This document shows, piece after piece, positions 1 through 6,117 of a DNA stretch of 6,117 nt. The stretch covers positions 1 to 6,117 of the forward strand of contig URVD01000112.1 of assembly GCA_900551195.1 (NCBI GenBank). The letters are read 5' to 3'. A program made the position numbers and the translations under genes. Below the pieces are notes generated by a model. The model worked only from the letters and a program-made list of their open reading frames with translations. It was not told where the DNA came from and ran no database searches. This DNA comes from an uncultured Collinsella sp. (GTDB lineage: Bacteria; Actinomycetota; Coriobacteriia; Coriobacteriales; Coriobacteriaceae). The first letter of the stretch is position 1. Each line of letters begins with the position of its first letter.

Positions 1-1020
1 TCTGCAGTCTCTGCCCGTGTCACATCCAGAACCGATACGTTCGCTTCGGGCAACGTCCTCGAGGCTAAGCTCGACAAGGGCCGCGGTTCGGTTGCCACGG
101 TGCTCGTGACCCGCGGTACCCTGCACGTGGGCGATACGCTGGTCGCCGGCCTTACCTACGGCCGCGTCCGCGCCATGCTCGACCCCAAGGGCAACGCCGT
201 CACCGAGGCCGGTCCCTCCGACGCCGTCGAGATTCTGGGCCTGCAGTCCGTCCCCAACGCCGGCGATGAGTTCCGCGTGTTCGAGGACGAGCGCGAGGCT
301 CGCGCCCTGGCCGATGAGCGTTCACTCAAGGCCCGTATCGAGGAGCAGAGCCGCGTCAAGCACGTCACGCTCGAGAACCTCTTCGAGACCATTGCCGACG
401 CCGAGGTCAAGGAGCTCAACCTGATCATCAAGGCCGACGTCCAGGGTTCTATCGAGGCCCTTCAGGACTCCCTCGACAAGATGGACCAGTCCGAGGTGCG
501 CATCAACACGATCCACTCCGCCGTTGGCGCCATCAACGAGACCGACGTTGTCCTGGCCGACGCCTCCAACGCCATCATCATCGGCTTTGGCGTCCGTCCC
601 GACGGCAAGGCCCGCTCCGCCGCCGAGCGCGAGGGCGTCGAGATCCGTTGCTACGACGTCATCTACAAGTGCCTCGAGGACCTCGACGCAGCCCGTATCG
701 GCATGCTCAAGCCAACCGAGGTCGAGGTTTCCACGGGTACCGCGACCGTTCTGGACACCTTCAAGGTGCCCAAGGTCGGTATCGCCGCCGGTGTCCGCGT
801 CGAAGAGGGCGAGATCGCCGCGACCGATTCCGTGCGCCTGGTGCGCGACGGCATCGTGGTCTTCAACGGTAAAATCGCCTCGATGCGCCACTACAAGGAC
901 GAGGCCAAGAGCCTCAAGAGCGGCTCCGAGGGCGGTATTGGCCTGGAGAACTTCCAGGACATCAAGCCTGGCGACACCATTGAGGGCTACCGCATCGACC
1001 AGGTTGCCCGTACCGAGTAG
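1..1020 (+). CDS. infB: Translation initiation factor IF-2, C-terminal part (5' end outside window)
   Basis: IF-2 is a cytoplasmic GTPase that brings fMet-tRNA to the 30S subunit and promotes 50S joining. The frame is open from base 1 to the TAG at 1018-1020, giving 339 residues; the N-terminal region and the GTPase domain lie upstream and are not seen. Visible parts, in local residue numbers: domain II from about 15 (motif LEAKLDKGRG, then VATVLVTRGTL), a linker helix near 95-120, domain III at about 122-235 (LNLIIKADVQGS at 139-150, GVRP at 197-200), and domain IV, the fMet-tRNA-binding C2 domain, from about 239 (FKVPKVG, GIGLENF, DIKPGD). Codons end mostly in C or G, more strongly than in the genes downstream, as expected of a highly expressed gene. 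Two cysteines usual in domain IV are absent, and the first 45 or so bases look atypical; see findings. Identity is secure from the motifs. Confidence 0.97.
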   Translation, partial: SAVSARVTSRTDTFASGNVLEAKLDKGRGSVATVLVTRGTLHVGDTLVAGLTYGRVRAMLDPKGNAVTEAGPSDAVEILGLQSVPNAGDEFRVFEDEREARALADERSLKARIEEQSRVKHVTLENLFETIADAEVKELNLIIKADVQGSIEALQDSLDKMDQSEVRINTIHSAVGAINETDVVLADASNAIIIGFGVRPDGKARSAAEREGVEIRCYDVIYKCLEDLDAARIGMLKPTEVEVSTGTATVLDTFKVPKVGIAAGVRVEEGEIAATDSVRLVRDGIVVFNGKIASMRHYKDEAKSLKSGSEGGIGLENFQDIKPGDTIEGYRIDQVARTE

Positions 1021-1024
1021 GGGG
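1019..1024 (+). promoter_or_regulatory. Ribosome binding site for rbfA
   Basis: AGGGGG overlaps the infB stop codon and ends 7 bases before the ATG at 1032. It supports that start and leaves only an 11-base gap between the two genes, so ribosomes finishing infB can re-initiate on rbfA. Confidence 0.7.
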
Positions 1025-1031
1025 TAGCGCT

Positions 1032-1442
1032 ATGAAGCAAACGCAGGCAACCCGCCGTTTGGGCGAGCAGCTTCGCGAGAAGCTCGGTTATATCCTGCTC
1101 TTTGAGGTTTCCGATCCGCGACTCGACCTGGTCACCCTGACCGCGGTCGAGGTCGCGGTGGACCGTTCGTTCGCGCGCGTGTACGTGTCGTGCGATGCGA
1201 GCCGCTACGACGAGGTCATGGAGGCGCTCGCCAGCGCCAAGGGCCGCATCCGTAGCCTGTTGGCCCGCTCGCTCGATTGGCGCGTCACGCCCGAGCTCGA
1301 TTTTCGCATCGATCGCTCGACCGATGAGGCCGAGCGCATCACGCGTGCGCTGGAAAACGTTCCCGCCACGCTTGCGATCGAAAAGGACGAGGACGGCTAT
1401 CCAATTGCGGATGCCGCCCAGGAGGCAGCTTTAGATGAGTAA
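1032..1442 (+). CDS. rbfA: 30S ribosome-binding factor RbfA
   Basis: RbfA is a small KH-fold protein that binds immature 30S subunits and helps 16S rRNA 5'-end maturation, notably in the cold. The 136-residue product is about the usual length (110-135). Recognisable features are the basic N-terminal helix (TRRLGEQLREKLG), the DPRL motif at 28-31 followed by VTLTAVEVAVDRSFARVYVS, the interrupted helix with an AxG kink (A69-K70-G71), and the conserved strand region RVTPELDFRIDRS at 84-96. The tail after about residue 117 is acidic and probably disordered. The ATG at 1032 is preceded by a good ribosome binding site. Its 3' end overlaps the next gene by 8 bases. The infB-rbfA pairing is one of the most conserved neighbourhoods in bacteria and supports the call. 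Confidence 0.96.
   Translation: MKQTQATRRLGEQLREKLGYILLFEVSDPRLDLVTLTAVEVAVDRSFARVYVSCDASRYDEVMEALASAKGRIRSLLARSLDWRVTPELDFRIDRSTDEAERITRALENVPATLAIEKDEDGYPIADAAQEAALDE
1420..1425 (+). promoter_or_regulatory. Strong ribosome binding site for the nrnA-like gene, inside rbfA
   Basis: A perfect AGGAGG lies within the last rbfA codons and ends 9 bases before the ATG at 1435. It fixes the start of the next gene despite the 8-base overlap with rbfA (ATGAGTAA holds the start codon of one and the stop codon of the other). Confidence 0.85.
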
Positions 1443-2478
1443 TTCCGCCGACCTTGCATCGTGCGAGTCTGCAGATATTCAGCGACGCATCCTCGAGCTC
1501 ATCGAGGGTGCGTCCTCCATTGCGATTTCGGGACATACTTCTCCCGATGGCGATGCCTTGGGCTCCGTATTGGGTCTGGGCCTTTCGCTCATGAAGTTTT
1601 TCCCCAACAAGGGCATTGCGCTGCTGCTGGCAGACGATGACCCGGTTCCGCGCATCTACCGCTTTATGGAGGGCGCCGACCGTCTGGTGCCGGCATCTGC
1701 GTATACCGGCAATCCGGACCTGTTCATCTCGGTGGACGTGCCGGTCGTCGAGCGTCTCAATAATTCCGCCGAGGTGCTTCGTCGCTCCAAGCATGTGGTG
1801 TGCTTCGATCACCACCCGGCGCGCGAGGAATTTGCCGAGCTGAGCCTGAGGTGCGTCGATGCCGCGGCCTGTGCCATGATCATCGACCGCTTTTTGGACA
1901 ATTGCGGCATTGTGGCTCGCGATGGTGTCGCGACCTGCCTGCTGTGCGGCCTGGTGACCGATACCGGTCGTTTTCAGTATCAAAACGCCGATGCCACTGC
2001 GTTCCATGCCGCCTCGCGCCTGGTCGCGCACGGTGCCGATCCCGCGCGCGTTGCGCTCGAGGTTTACCAGAGCATGCGCGTAGAGTTCTTGCATCTTAAG
2101 TCCATCGTTATGGGCCGCATCAAGACAGTGGCGCACGGTCGCGTGGCATATAGTTATGCGTATCAGAGCGACCTCGAGGCCTGCGGCGTCACTTCGGACG
2201 AGTGCGATGGCCTGGTCGATGTGGTGCGTTCGGTGATGGGCGTTGAGGTCTGTCTGTTCCTAAAGGGCATCGACGGCGATACCAAGGTGCGCGGCAACCT
2301 GCGCTCCAAGGGCGACCTCAACGTGTCCGAGATCGCTGTTGCCTTTGGCGGAGGCGGACATCCCGCTGCCGCCGGTTTCTCCAACAACGGAACGATTCTC
2401 GAGACGCTCACCGTGGCACTTCCCATGCTGGCCGAACTGGTAGGGGAGGATCCCGCTTCGGTGACCGTCGAGCTCTAA
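1435..2478 (+). CDS. nrnA: DHH/DHHA1 phosphoesterase, NrnA-like (nanoRNase / pAp phosphatase)
   Basis: NrnA-type DHH proteins hydrolyse very short RNAs (2-5 nt) and often 3'-phosphoadenosine 5'-phosphate (pAp); some relatives cleave pApA or cyclic di-AMP. They use two Mn ions in the cytoplasm. The 347-residue product has all expected parts: motif I GHTSPDGDALGS at 33-44 (H34, D38, D40 as metal ligands), D101 in SVDVP (motif II), the DHH triad at 125-127, motif IV LVTDTGRF at 173-180 (D176), and a C-terminal DHHA1 domain with RSKGD at 290-294 and GGGGHPAAAG at 305-314, the substrate-binding glycine loop. There is no membrane segment or GGDEF domain, so it is not GdpP. The position between rbfA and truB is typical for nrnA in Gram-positive bacteria. 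Exact substrate (nanoRNA, pAp, pApA) cannot be settled from sequence. The AGGAGG at 1420 decides the start. Confidence 0.9.
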   Translation: MSNSADLASCESADIQRRILELIEGASSIAISGHTSPDGDALGSVLGLGLSLMKFFPNKGIALLLADDDPVPRIYRFMEGADRLVPASAYTGNPDLFISVDVPVVERLNNSAEVLRRSKHVVCFDHHPAREEFAELSLRCVDAAACAMIIDRFLDNCGIVARDGVATCLLCGLVTDTGRFQYQNADATAFHAASRLVAHGADPARVALEVYQSMRVEFLHLKSIVMGRIKTVAHGRVAYSYAYQSDLEACGVTSDECDGLVDVVRSVMGVEVCLFLKGIDGDTKVRGNLRSKGDLNVSEIAVAFGGGGHPAAAGFSNNGTILETLTVALPMLAELVGEDPASVTVEL

Positions 2479-2484
2479 CATTTT

Positions 2485-2490
2485 GGATGG
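2485..2490 (+). promoter_or_regulatory. Weak, tightly spaced ribosome binding site for truB
   Basis: GGATGG is the only purine-rich stretch in the 15-base gap after the nrnA stop and sits just 3 bases from the ATG at 2494. The spacing is shorter than usual, so initiation may rely on ribosomes arriving from nrnA. An in-frame ATG at 2524 has no purine tract before it and is the less likely start. Confidence 0.35.
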
Positions 2491-2493
2491 TAC

Positions 2494-3426
2494 ATGGCTC
2501 GTCGTACGCCTTCTCAATTGAATATGCTGCTCGCCGTCGATAAGCCGGTGAGCTGCACGTCCCACGATGTGGTCTCGCAATGTCGGCGCGCCCTCCATGA
2601 GCGTCGCGTCGGCCATGCCGGCACGCTCGACCCCATGGCATCGGGTGTCATGGTGGTGGGTGTTGGCCAGGCTACTCGTTTGCTGGGCATGCTAACCCTC
2701 GATACCAAAAGTTATGTCGCCGACATTTCGTTTGGCGTCGAGACCAATACCGATGACGCGGAGGGCGAGGCCGTCCGTACGGTGCCCGTTGCCCCCGAGC
2801 TGCGCGATCTCGCTTACGCCCGTGAGCAGCTGGCCGCTATGCTTGGCCCGCAGATGCAGGTGCCGCCAGCGTTTTCGGCCATCTCGGTCAATGGCGTTCG
2901 CGCCTATAAGAGTGCTCGCGAGGGCAATGCGGTGGACCTGCCTCCGCGCCCCGTCGAGGTCTATGCCGCCGACCTGATCGCCGTGAGCGGCGAGGGCGAT
3001 ACGTGCGTCTGGACCGTGGCGTTTTCGGTAAGCAAGGGCACCTACATTCGCGCGCTCGCTCGCGATCTGGGTTGCGCCTGCGATAGTGCTGCGCATATTT
3101 CCGCGCTGCGCCGTACGGCCTCCGGCGTGGTTTCCATTGGCACCTGTCATACGGTCGAGGAGCTTTCTCCCGAGTCTGCGGCCGGCTTCGCCTTGGATCC
3201 CATCGCCGCCCTTGGTGCCACGCGTGTCGATTTGCCGGGTAATCTTGCAGACGACCTGCTTTGCGGTCGCCGCATTCCCGTTGAACGCGCGCTTGCGGAC
3301 TTCGATACGGCGAAGGCACCGTTCGCGCTCGTGCTCGATGGGGGACTCAAGGCGCTCGCCCGCATCGAGGGCGGCCGCTTTGTGATGGAGCACGTCTTTC
3401 CGCAGGCGATCGGCGGTGTTCGATGA
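2494..3426 (+). CDS. truB: tRNA pseudouridine(55) synthase TruB
   Basis: TruB isomerises U55 to pseudouridine in the T-loop of most elongator tRNAs and also acts as a tRNA-folding chaperone. The 310-residue product matches the family. LLAVDKPVSCTSHDVV at 12-27 is the N-terminal motif. GHAGTLDPMASGVM at 40-53 carries the catalytic aspartate D46. KSYVADISFGVETNTDDAEG at 72-91 includes the conserved active-site tyrosine Y74. QVPPAFSAISVNGVRAYKSAR at 122-142 and SKGTYIRALARDLG at 180-193 complete the core. Residues from about 245 form the C-terminal extension (PUA-like or TruB_C type), where GRRIPV at 258-263 is the expected turn. The start at 2494 adds a ten-residue leader before the core; M11 at 2524 would also give a complete enzyme. 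The stop TGA overlaps the ribF start as ATGA. No key residue is missing. Confidence 0.96.
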   Translation: MARRTPSQLNMLLAVDKPVSCTSHDVVSQCRRALHERRVGHAGTLDPMASGVMVVGVGQATRLLGMLTLDTKSYVADISFGVETNTDDAEGEAVRTVPVAPELRDLAYAREQLAAMLGPQMQVPPAFSAISVNGVRAYKSAREGNAVDLPPRPVEVYAADLIAVSGEGDTCVWTVAFSVSKGTYIRALARDLGCACDSAAHISALRRTASGVVSIGTCHTVEELSPESAAGFALDPIAALGATRVDLPGNLADDLLCGRRIPVERALADFDTAKAPFALVLDGGLKALARIEGGRFVMEHVFPQAIGGVR

Positions 3427-4430
3427 TGCTGGCGCCCCACGAGCTCGCGCGTATCTTTTTCGCGGGTGAGTTGGATGAGGCCCGTATCGTTTCTGCCGAT
3501 GCATTTGATGGGTGCGAGTTCTTGGGTGCCGCGTCGATCGCCATTGGCGTGTTTGATGGCGTGCATCGTGGGCACCAAGAGCTGATTGACGCGGTTATTC
3601 GCGACGCACGTTTCCACGGCAGCAAAGCGGTCGTGGTCACCTTCGATCCTGATCCGGACGTCGTGGTGAGTCCGTCGCCCGCTCAAAAATTGATGACGAC
3701 GGCCGACCGACTGCACGCACTGGCTCAAACCGGGGTCGATGCGGTGGTGGCCGTTCCCTTTACGCCCGCCGTGGCGGCACTCGACCATGTCGGGTTTCTG
3801 GCGCTGTTGTCGCGCGTTGTCGACATTCGCTCCATTCGTGTAGGCAGTGACTTTAGACTCGGCCGCGGCGGCGCTTCGGGCGTTGCCGAGATGCGCGCCT
3901 GGGGTGCTGAGCGTGGGGTTGACGTTTACGGTCACGACCTGCTTTGCGTTAACGGGCAGACCATCTGTGCCACGCGCATCCGCCATGAGCTGGACCAGGG
4001 TCATGTGGAGCTGGCTGCCGAGCTTCTCGGCCGTCCCTATATGGTGCGCGGCGTTGTGGCGGCTGGCCGTCACGAGGGTTCCGACATGGGCTTTCCCACG
4101 GCAAACATCCAGGTGCCCGACGGCATTCAAGTGCCTGCCGATGGCGTCTATGAGGGTCTGGTGCTGGTCGACGATACCGTATGGCCTGCTGCTGTTAACG
4201 TCGGCCTGCCGCCGACCTATGCCGACGATGCCGCCTCGGCGCATCTCGAGGCCAACTTGATCGGCTATGCGGGCGACCTGTATGGCGCTTCCGTGTCGCT
4301 GGCGTTTACGCGCTGGCTGCGTCCGTCTCGCGTGTTCGATTCCCTGGACGACCTGATCGCGACCGTCGAGGGTAATATCGACGATATCCGTCATAACTTG
4401 GGTGAGCAGGGGGTGAGTATCCGTGATTAG
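3423..4430 (+). CDS. ribF: Bifunctional riboflavin kinase / FAD synthetase RibF
   Basis: RibF makes FMN from riboflavin and ATP (C-terminal kinase) and adenylylates FMN to FAD (N-terminal nucleotidyltransferase). The 335-residue product has the usual length plus a slightly long leader. N-terminal domain: IAIGVFDGVHRGHQ at 39-52, the HxGH nucleotide-binding motif (H48, H51), VVVTFDPDPD at 70-79, VGSDFRLGRGGASG at 140-153, and ATRIRHEL at 183-190, corresponding to the SSTRIR motif. C-terminal kinase domain from about 205: VVAAGRHEGSDMGFPTANIQVP at 211-232 (GFPTAN at 223-228), DGVYEG at 240-245, a PPTY element at 263-266, HLEANL at 274-279 with the likely catalytic glutamate E276, and DLYG at 285-288. 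Several signature positions deviate from consensus (see findings), but both domains look intact. The start ATG overlaps the truB stop (ATGA); the next codon is also ATG, so 3426 is an alternative. No strong ribosome binding site is seen, which suggests coupling to truB. Confidence 0.95.
   Translation: MMLAPHELARIFFAGELDEARIVSADAFDGCEFLGAASIAIGVFDGVHRGHQELIDAVIRDARFHGSKAVVVTFDPDPDVVVSPSPAQKLMTTADRLHALAQTGVDAVVAVPFTPAVAALDHVGFLALLSRVVDIRSIRVGSDFRLGRGGASGVAEMRAWGAERGVDVYGHDLLCVNGQTICATRIRHELDQGHVELAAELLGRPYMVRGVVAAGRHEGSDMGFPTANIQVPDGIQVPADGVYEGLVLVDDTVWPAAVNVGLPPTYADDAASAHLEANLIGYAGDLYGASVSLAFTRWLRPSRVFDSLDDLIATVEGNIDDIRHNLGEQGVSIRD
4408..4413 (+). promoter_or_regulatory. Ribosome binding site for dnaG, inside ribF
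   Basis: AGGGGG within the last ribF codons ends 9 bases before the GTG at 4423. Together with the conserved N-terminal sequence it decides this non-ATG start, which overlaps the ribF stop by 8 bases. Confidence 0.75.
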
Positions 4431-6117
4431 CGATGAGGAAAAAGATCAGGTACGCGCGGCGTCGGACCTGGTTGCCATAGTGCAGGAAACGGTTGAGCTC
4501 AAGCCCCGCGGCCCTGAGTTTTGGGGATGCTGCCCGTTTCATGGCGAAAAGACCCCATCGTTTCACATTATCCCTGCTACGCAGGTGTGGCATTGCTTTG
4601 GCTGCGGCGAGGGTGGCGACGTCTTCACCTATATCATGAAGCGCGAGAACCTGAGTTTTCCCGAGTCGATCCGCTATTTGGCTGATCGTGCGGGCATTGA
4701 ACTGCACGACACCGGTGCGCAGCGCGATCGCGGCACCAAGCGTGCCCGCATCTATGACCTGTGCGCCGAGACGGCTCAGTTCTACCACACCATGCTTATG
4801 CGCGGTAAGGACAGCCGTCCGCGCGAGTACTTTGCCAGCCGCGGTATGGGCGGAGATGTCTGCCGACGCTATTGCCTGGGCTTTGCGCCGGGTCGCAACG
4901 CGCTGGTTTCGCATCTGTCTCAAGCGGGCTTTACCCCGCAGGAGATGATTGACGCCAACGTGGCCGTGAGCCGTGGGCGCGGACAGCTCGCGGACCGCTT
5001 TTACGACCGCGTGATGTTTCCCATCTTTGATGAGCAGGGTCACAATATCGCCTTTGGCGGGCGTATCATGGGCGATGGTCAGCCCAAGTACCTCAACACT
5101 GCCGAGACGAGCGTGTTTCATAAGAAACGAAACCTCTATGGCTTTAACTGGGCCAAGGAGTTTATCGTTGCGCAGGATACCGCCATCGTGGTGGAGGGCT
5201 ATACCGACTGCATCGCCTGCTGGGAGGCAGGGATCAAAAACGTCGTCGCCACGCTGGGCACAGCACTCACGGAACATCACGTTAAGACACTCACCCGTTT
5301 TGCCAAGCGCATTGTATATATGTTCGATGGCGACGCCGCCGGTCAAAAGGCCGCGCGCCGCGCGATTCAGTTTATCGAGCAGGATTCGATGGACCTGCGC
5401 TGCGTGGTGCTGCCCGACGGCAACGATCCCATGGAGTTCATCACCGCGCATGGTGGCGAGGCGCTGCAGGCGCGCATTGACGCGGCCGAGCCCCTCATGG
5501 ACTTTGTCTACCGTTCGCTGCAGGAGTCGAGCGACATTACCACACCGGGCGGTCGTGCCAAGGCGCTCGAGGATGCGCTGACACTCATCTATCCTCTACG
5601 CGACAGCTATATGATCGACACGTACTTTATCCAGATTGCCGATCTGCTTGGCTTGGACTTGGAGACCGTGCGCGCGAGTTCGGGCCGTGTGTTTCGCGAT
5701 GTCGCCAAGCGCGAGGATGCCGAGCGCCGGCGTGAGCAGAGCTATGAGCGTCAACGCGCGCAAGCTGAGCGCGCGGGCGGTTCGCAGGGACGAAGCTCGG
5801 GCGGTGGTGCGACTGGTGCGCGCAGTGCCGGTCGCGGTGCCTGGGCCGCGGGTGCGACGCCGCCGGTGTCCGCACCGGTCGAGGAGGACCCGTACGACTA
5901 CGTTCCGCTTGATGCCTATGGGGCCGCGCCGGTGGAGGTCGACGAGGACCTGCCGCCAATTGATGTGCCAGCGGGGATGGAAAGCGCTGCGACCGTTGCC
6001 GGTAGTTCAAGCGCGGCGGCAGCTCCGTCGATGCCGATTGTTTTGACCGATCTGGAGCGGAAATCCCTGGCGGGGGAGCGTGAGCTGCTGACGATGCTCA
6101 CGAGCTACCCCGATCTG
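4423..6117 (+). CDS. dnaG: DNA primase DnaG (3' end outside window)
   Basis: DnaG makes the short RNA primers for DNA replication, working with the replicative helicase DnaB. The frame is open from GTG 4423 to the window edge: 565 residues, no stop. The GTG start gives (M)ISDEEKDQVR, the usual primase N-terminus, and has a good ribosome binding site. The zinc-binding domain has the CHC2 pattern C37-x2-H40-x17-C58-x2-C61. The RNA-polymerase core includes LGFAPGRN at about 152-159 and FGGRIMGDGQPKYLNT at about 211-226. The TOPRIM metal site is VVEGYTD (E258, D262), LGTALTEHH, FDGDAAGQKAA (D302, D304) and LPDGNDP (D335). Residues about 427-537 are a charged, then Gly/Ala/Ser- and Pro/acid-rich linker. 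TDLERKSLAGERELLTMLTSYP near the edge begins the C-terminal helicase-interaction region. Overlapping ribF by 8 bases, it appears to belong to the infB-ribF operon. Confidence 0.97.
   Translation, partial: MISDEEKDQVRAASDLVAIVQETVELKPRGPEFWGCCPFHGEKTPSFHIIPATQVWHCFGCGEGGDVFTYIMKRENLSFPESIRYLADRAGIELHDTGAQRDRGTKRARIYDLCAETAQFYHTMLMRGKDSRPREYFASRGMGGDVCRRYCLGFAPGRNALVSHLSQAGFTPQEMIDANVAVSRGRGQLADRFYDRVMFPIFDEQGHNIAFGGRIMGDGQPKYLNTAETSVFHKKRNLYGFNWAKEFIVAQDTAIVVEGYTDCIACWEAGIKNVVATLGTALTEHHVKTLTRFAKRIVYMFDGDAAGQKAARRAIQFIEQDSMDLRCVVLPDGNDPMEFITAHGGEALQARIDAAEPLMDFVYRSLQESSDITTPGGRAKALEDALTLIYPLRDSYMIDTYFIQIADLLGLDLETVRASSGRVFRDVAKREDAERRREQSYERQRAQAERAGGSQGRSSGGGATGARSAGRGAWAAGATPPVSAPVEEDPYDYVPLDAYGAAPVEVDEDLPPIDVPAGMESAATVAGSSSAAAAPSMPIVLTDLERKSLAGERELLTMLTSYPDL

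Noticed and set aside
322..891. 189-codon minus-strand frame with periodic Gly/Asp/Val/Leu composition inside infB
   Set aside because: The repeat-like look comes from reverse-complementing the GAC/GAG/GCC codons of IF-2; the sense frame is unambiguous.
1339..2136. 265-codon minus-strand frame opposite rbfA and the DHH gene
   Set aside because: Shadow of the sense coding pattern; no motif and no ribosome binding site that I could see.
1021..2493. Search for terminators or promoters in the short gaps (11 and 15 bases)
   Set aside because: The gaps are too short to hold a promoter, and no stem-loop followed by T-run is present. I also saw no riboswitch-sized space before ribF, so no FMN riboswitch.
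2487..2543. Possible small out-of-frame peptide starting at the ATG inside the truB ribosome binding region
   Set aside because: Only about 18 codons, no ribosome binding site of its own at useful spacing, and fully explained by overlap with truB.
3147..4394. 415-codon open frame on the minus strand across truB and ribF
   Set aside because: It lies opposite two strongly conserved genes, has no recognisable domain, and long antisense frames are expected in GC-rich DNA. Its length comes from the codon bias of the sense genes.
4306..5451. 381-codon open frame on the minus strand opposite ribF and dnaG
   Set aside because: It crosses a conserved gene junction and covers the catalytic core of primase; its translation shows no family motif. 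It also overlaps the other long antisense frame.
5636..6046. Arg/Ala-rich plus-strand frame overlapping the primase linker
   Set aside because: The primase frame is continuous through the region and resumes recognisable sequence afterwards; the other frame is only GC-rich low complexity.
1..6117. Defence, mobile, CRISPR or otherwise new system
   Set aside because: Every part of the window is covered by six conserved housekeeping genes. I saw no direct-repeat array, inverted-repeat ends, transposase or unassigned gene.

Overview
The window is a gene-dense stretch of a bacterial chromosome, GC-rich and with GC-rich third codon positions. All six recognisable genes lie on the + strand: infB (3' part only), rbfA, a DHH/DHHA1 phosphoesterase of the NrnA type, truB, ribF and dnaG (5' part only). 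The protein sequences and the order resemble Coriobacteriia (gut Actinomycetota such as Collinsella and relatives). That assignment rests on recall of family sequences and base composition, not on a search, so genus level is tentative.

Layout: 1-1020 is the C-terminal third of translation initiation factor IF-2 (domains II-IV). 1032-1442 is the 30S maturation factor RbfA. 1435-2478 is the nanoRNase/pAp-phosphatase-like protein. 2494-3426 is tRNA pseudouridine-55 synthase. 3423-4430 is bifunctional riboflavin kinase/FAD synthetase. 4423-6117 is DNA primase, running off the right edge just inside its C-terminal helicase-binding region. The largest gap is 15 bases and three of the five junctions overlap (8, 4 and 8 nt). 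I see no room for a classical promoter or terminator between genes and no hairpin terminator, so this looks like one translationally coupled transcription unit that starts upstream and continues downstream.

Functionally, the first part is the well-known infB-rbfA-(nrnA)-truB-ribF translation/RNA cluster: initiation, 30S maturation, turnover of very short RNAs, tRNA modification and flavin cofactor synthesis. The less standard part is that primase is fused to the end of this operon with an overlapping start. It is therefore coupled to translation genes rather than to an upstream rpsU as in the enterobacterial macromolecular synthesis operon.

I found no mobile element, CRISPR array, RNA gene, phage gene or new system. 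The points worth a second look are modest: the dnaG placement, unusual residues in the IF-2 C-terminal domain and in RibF signature motifs, a long low-complexity linker in DnaG, and about 45 compositionally odd bases at the left edge.
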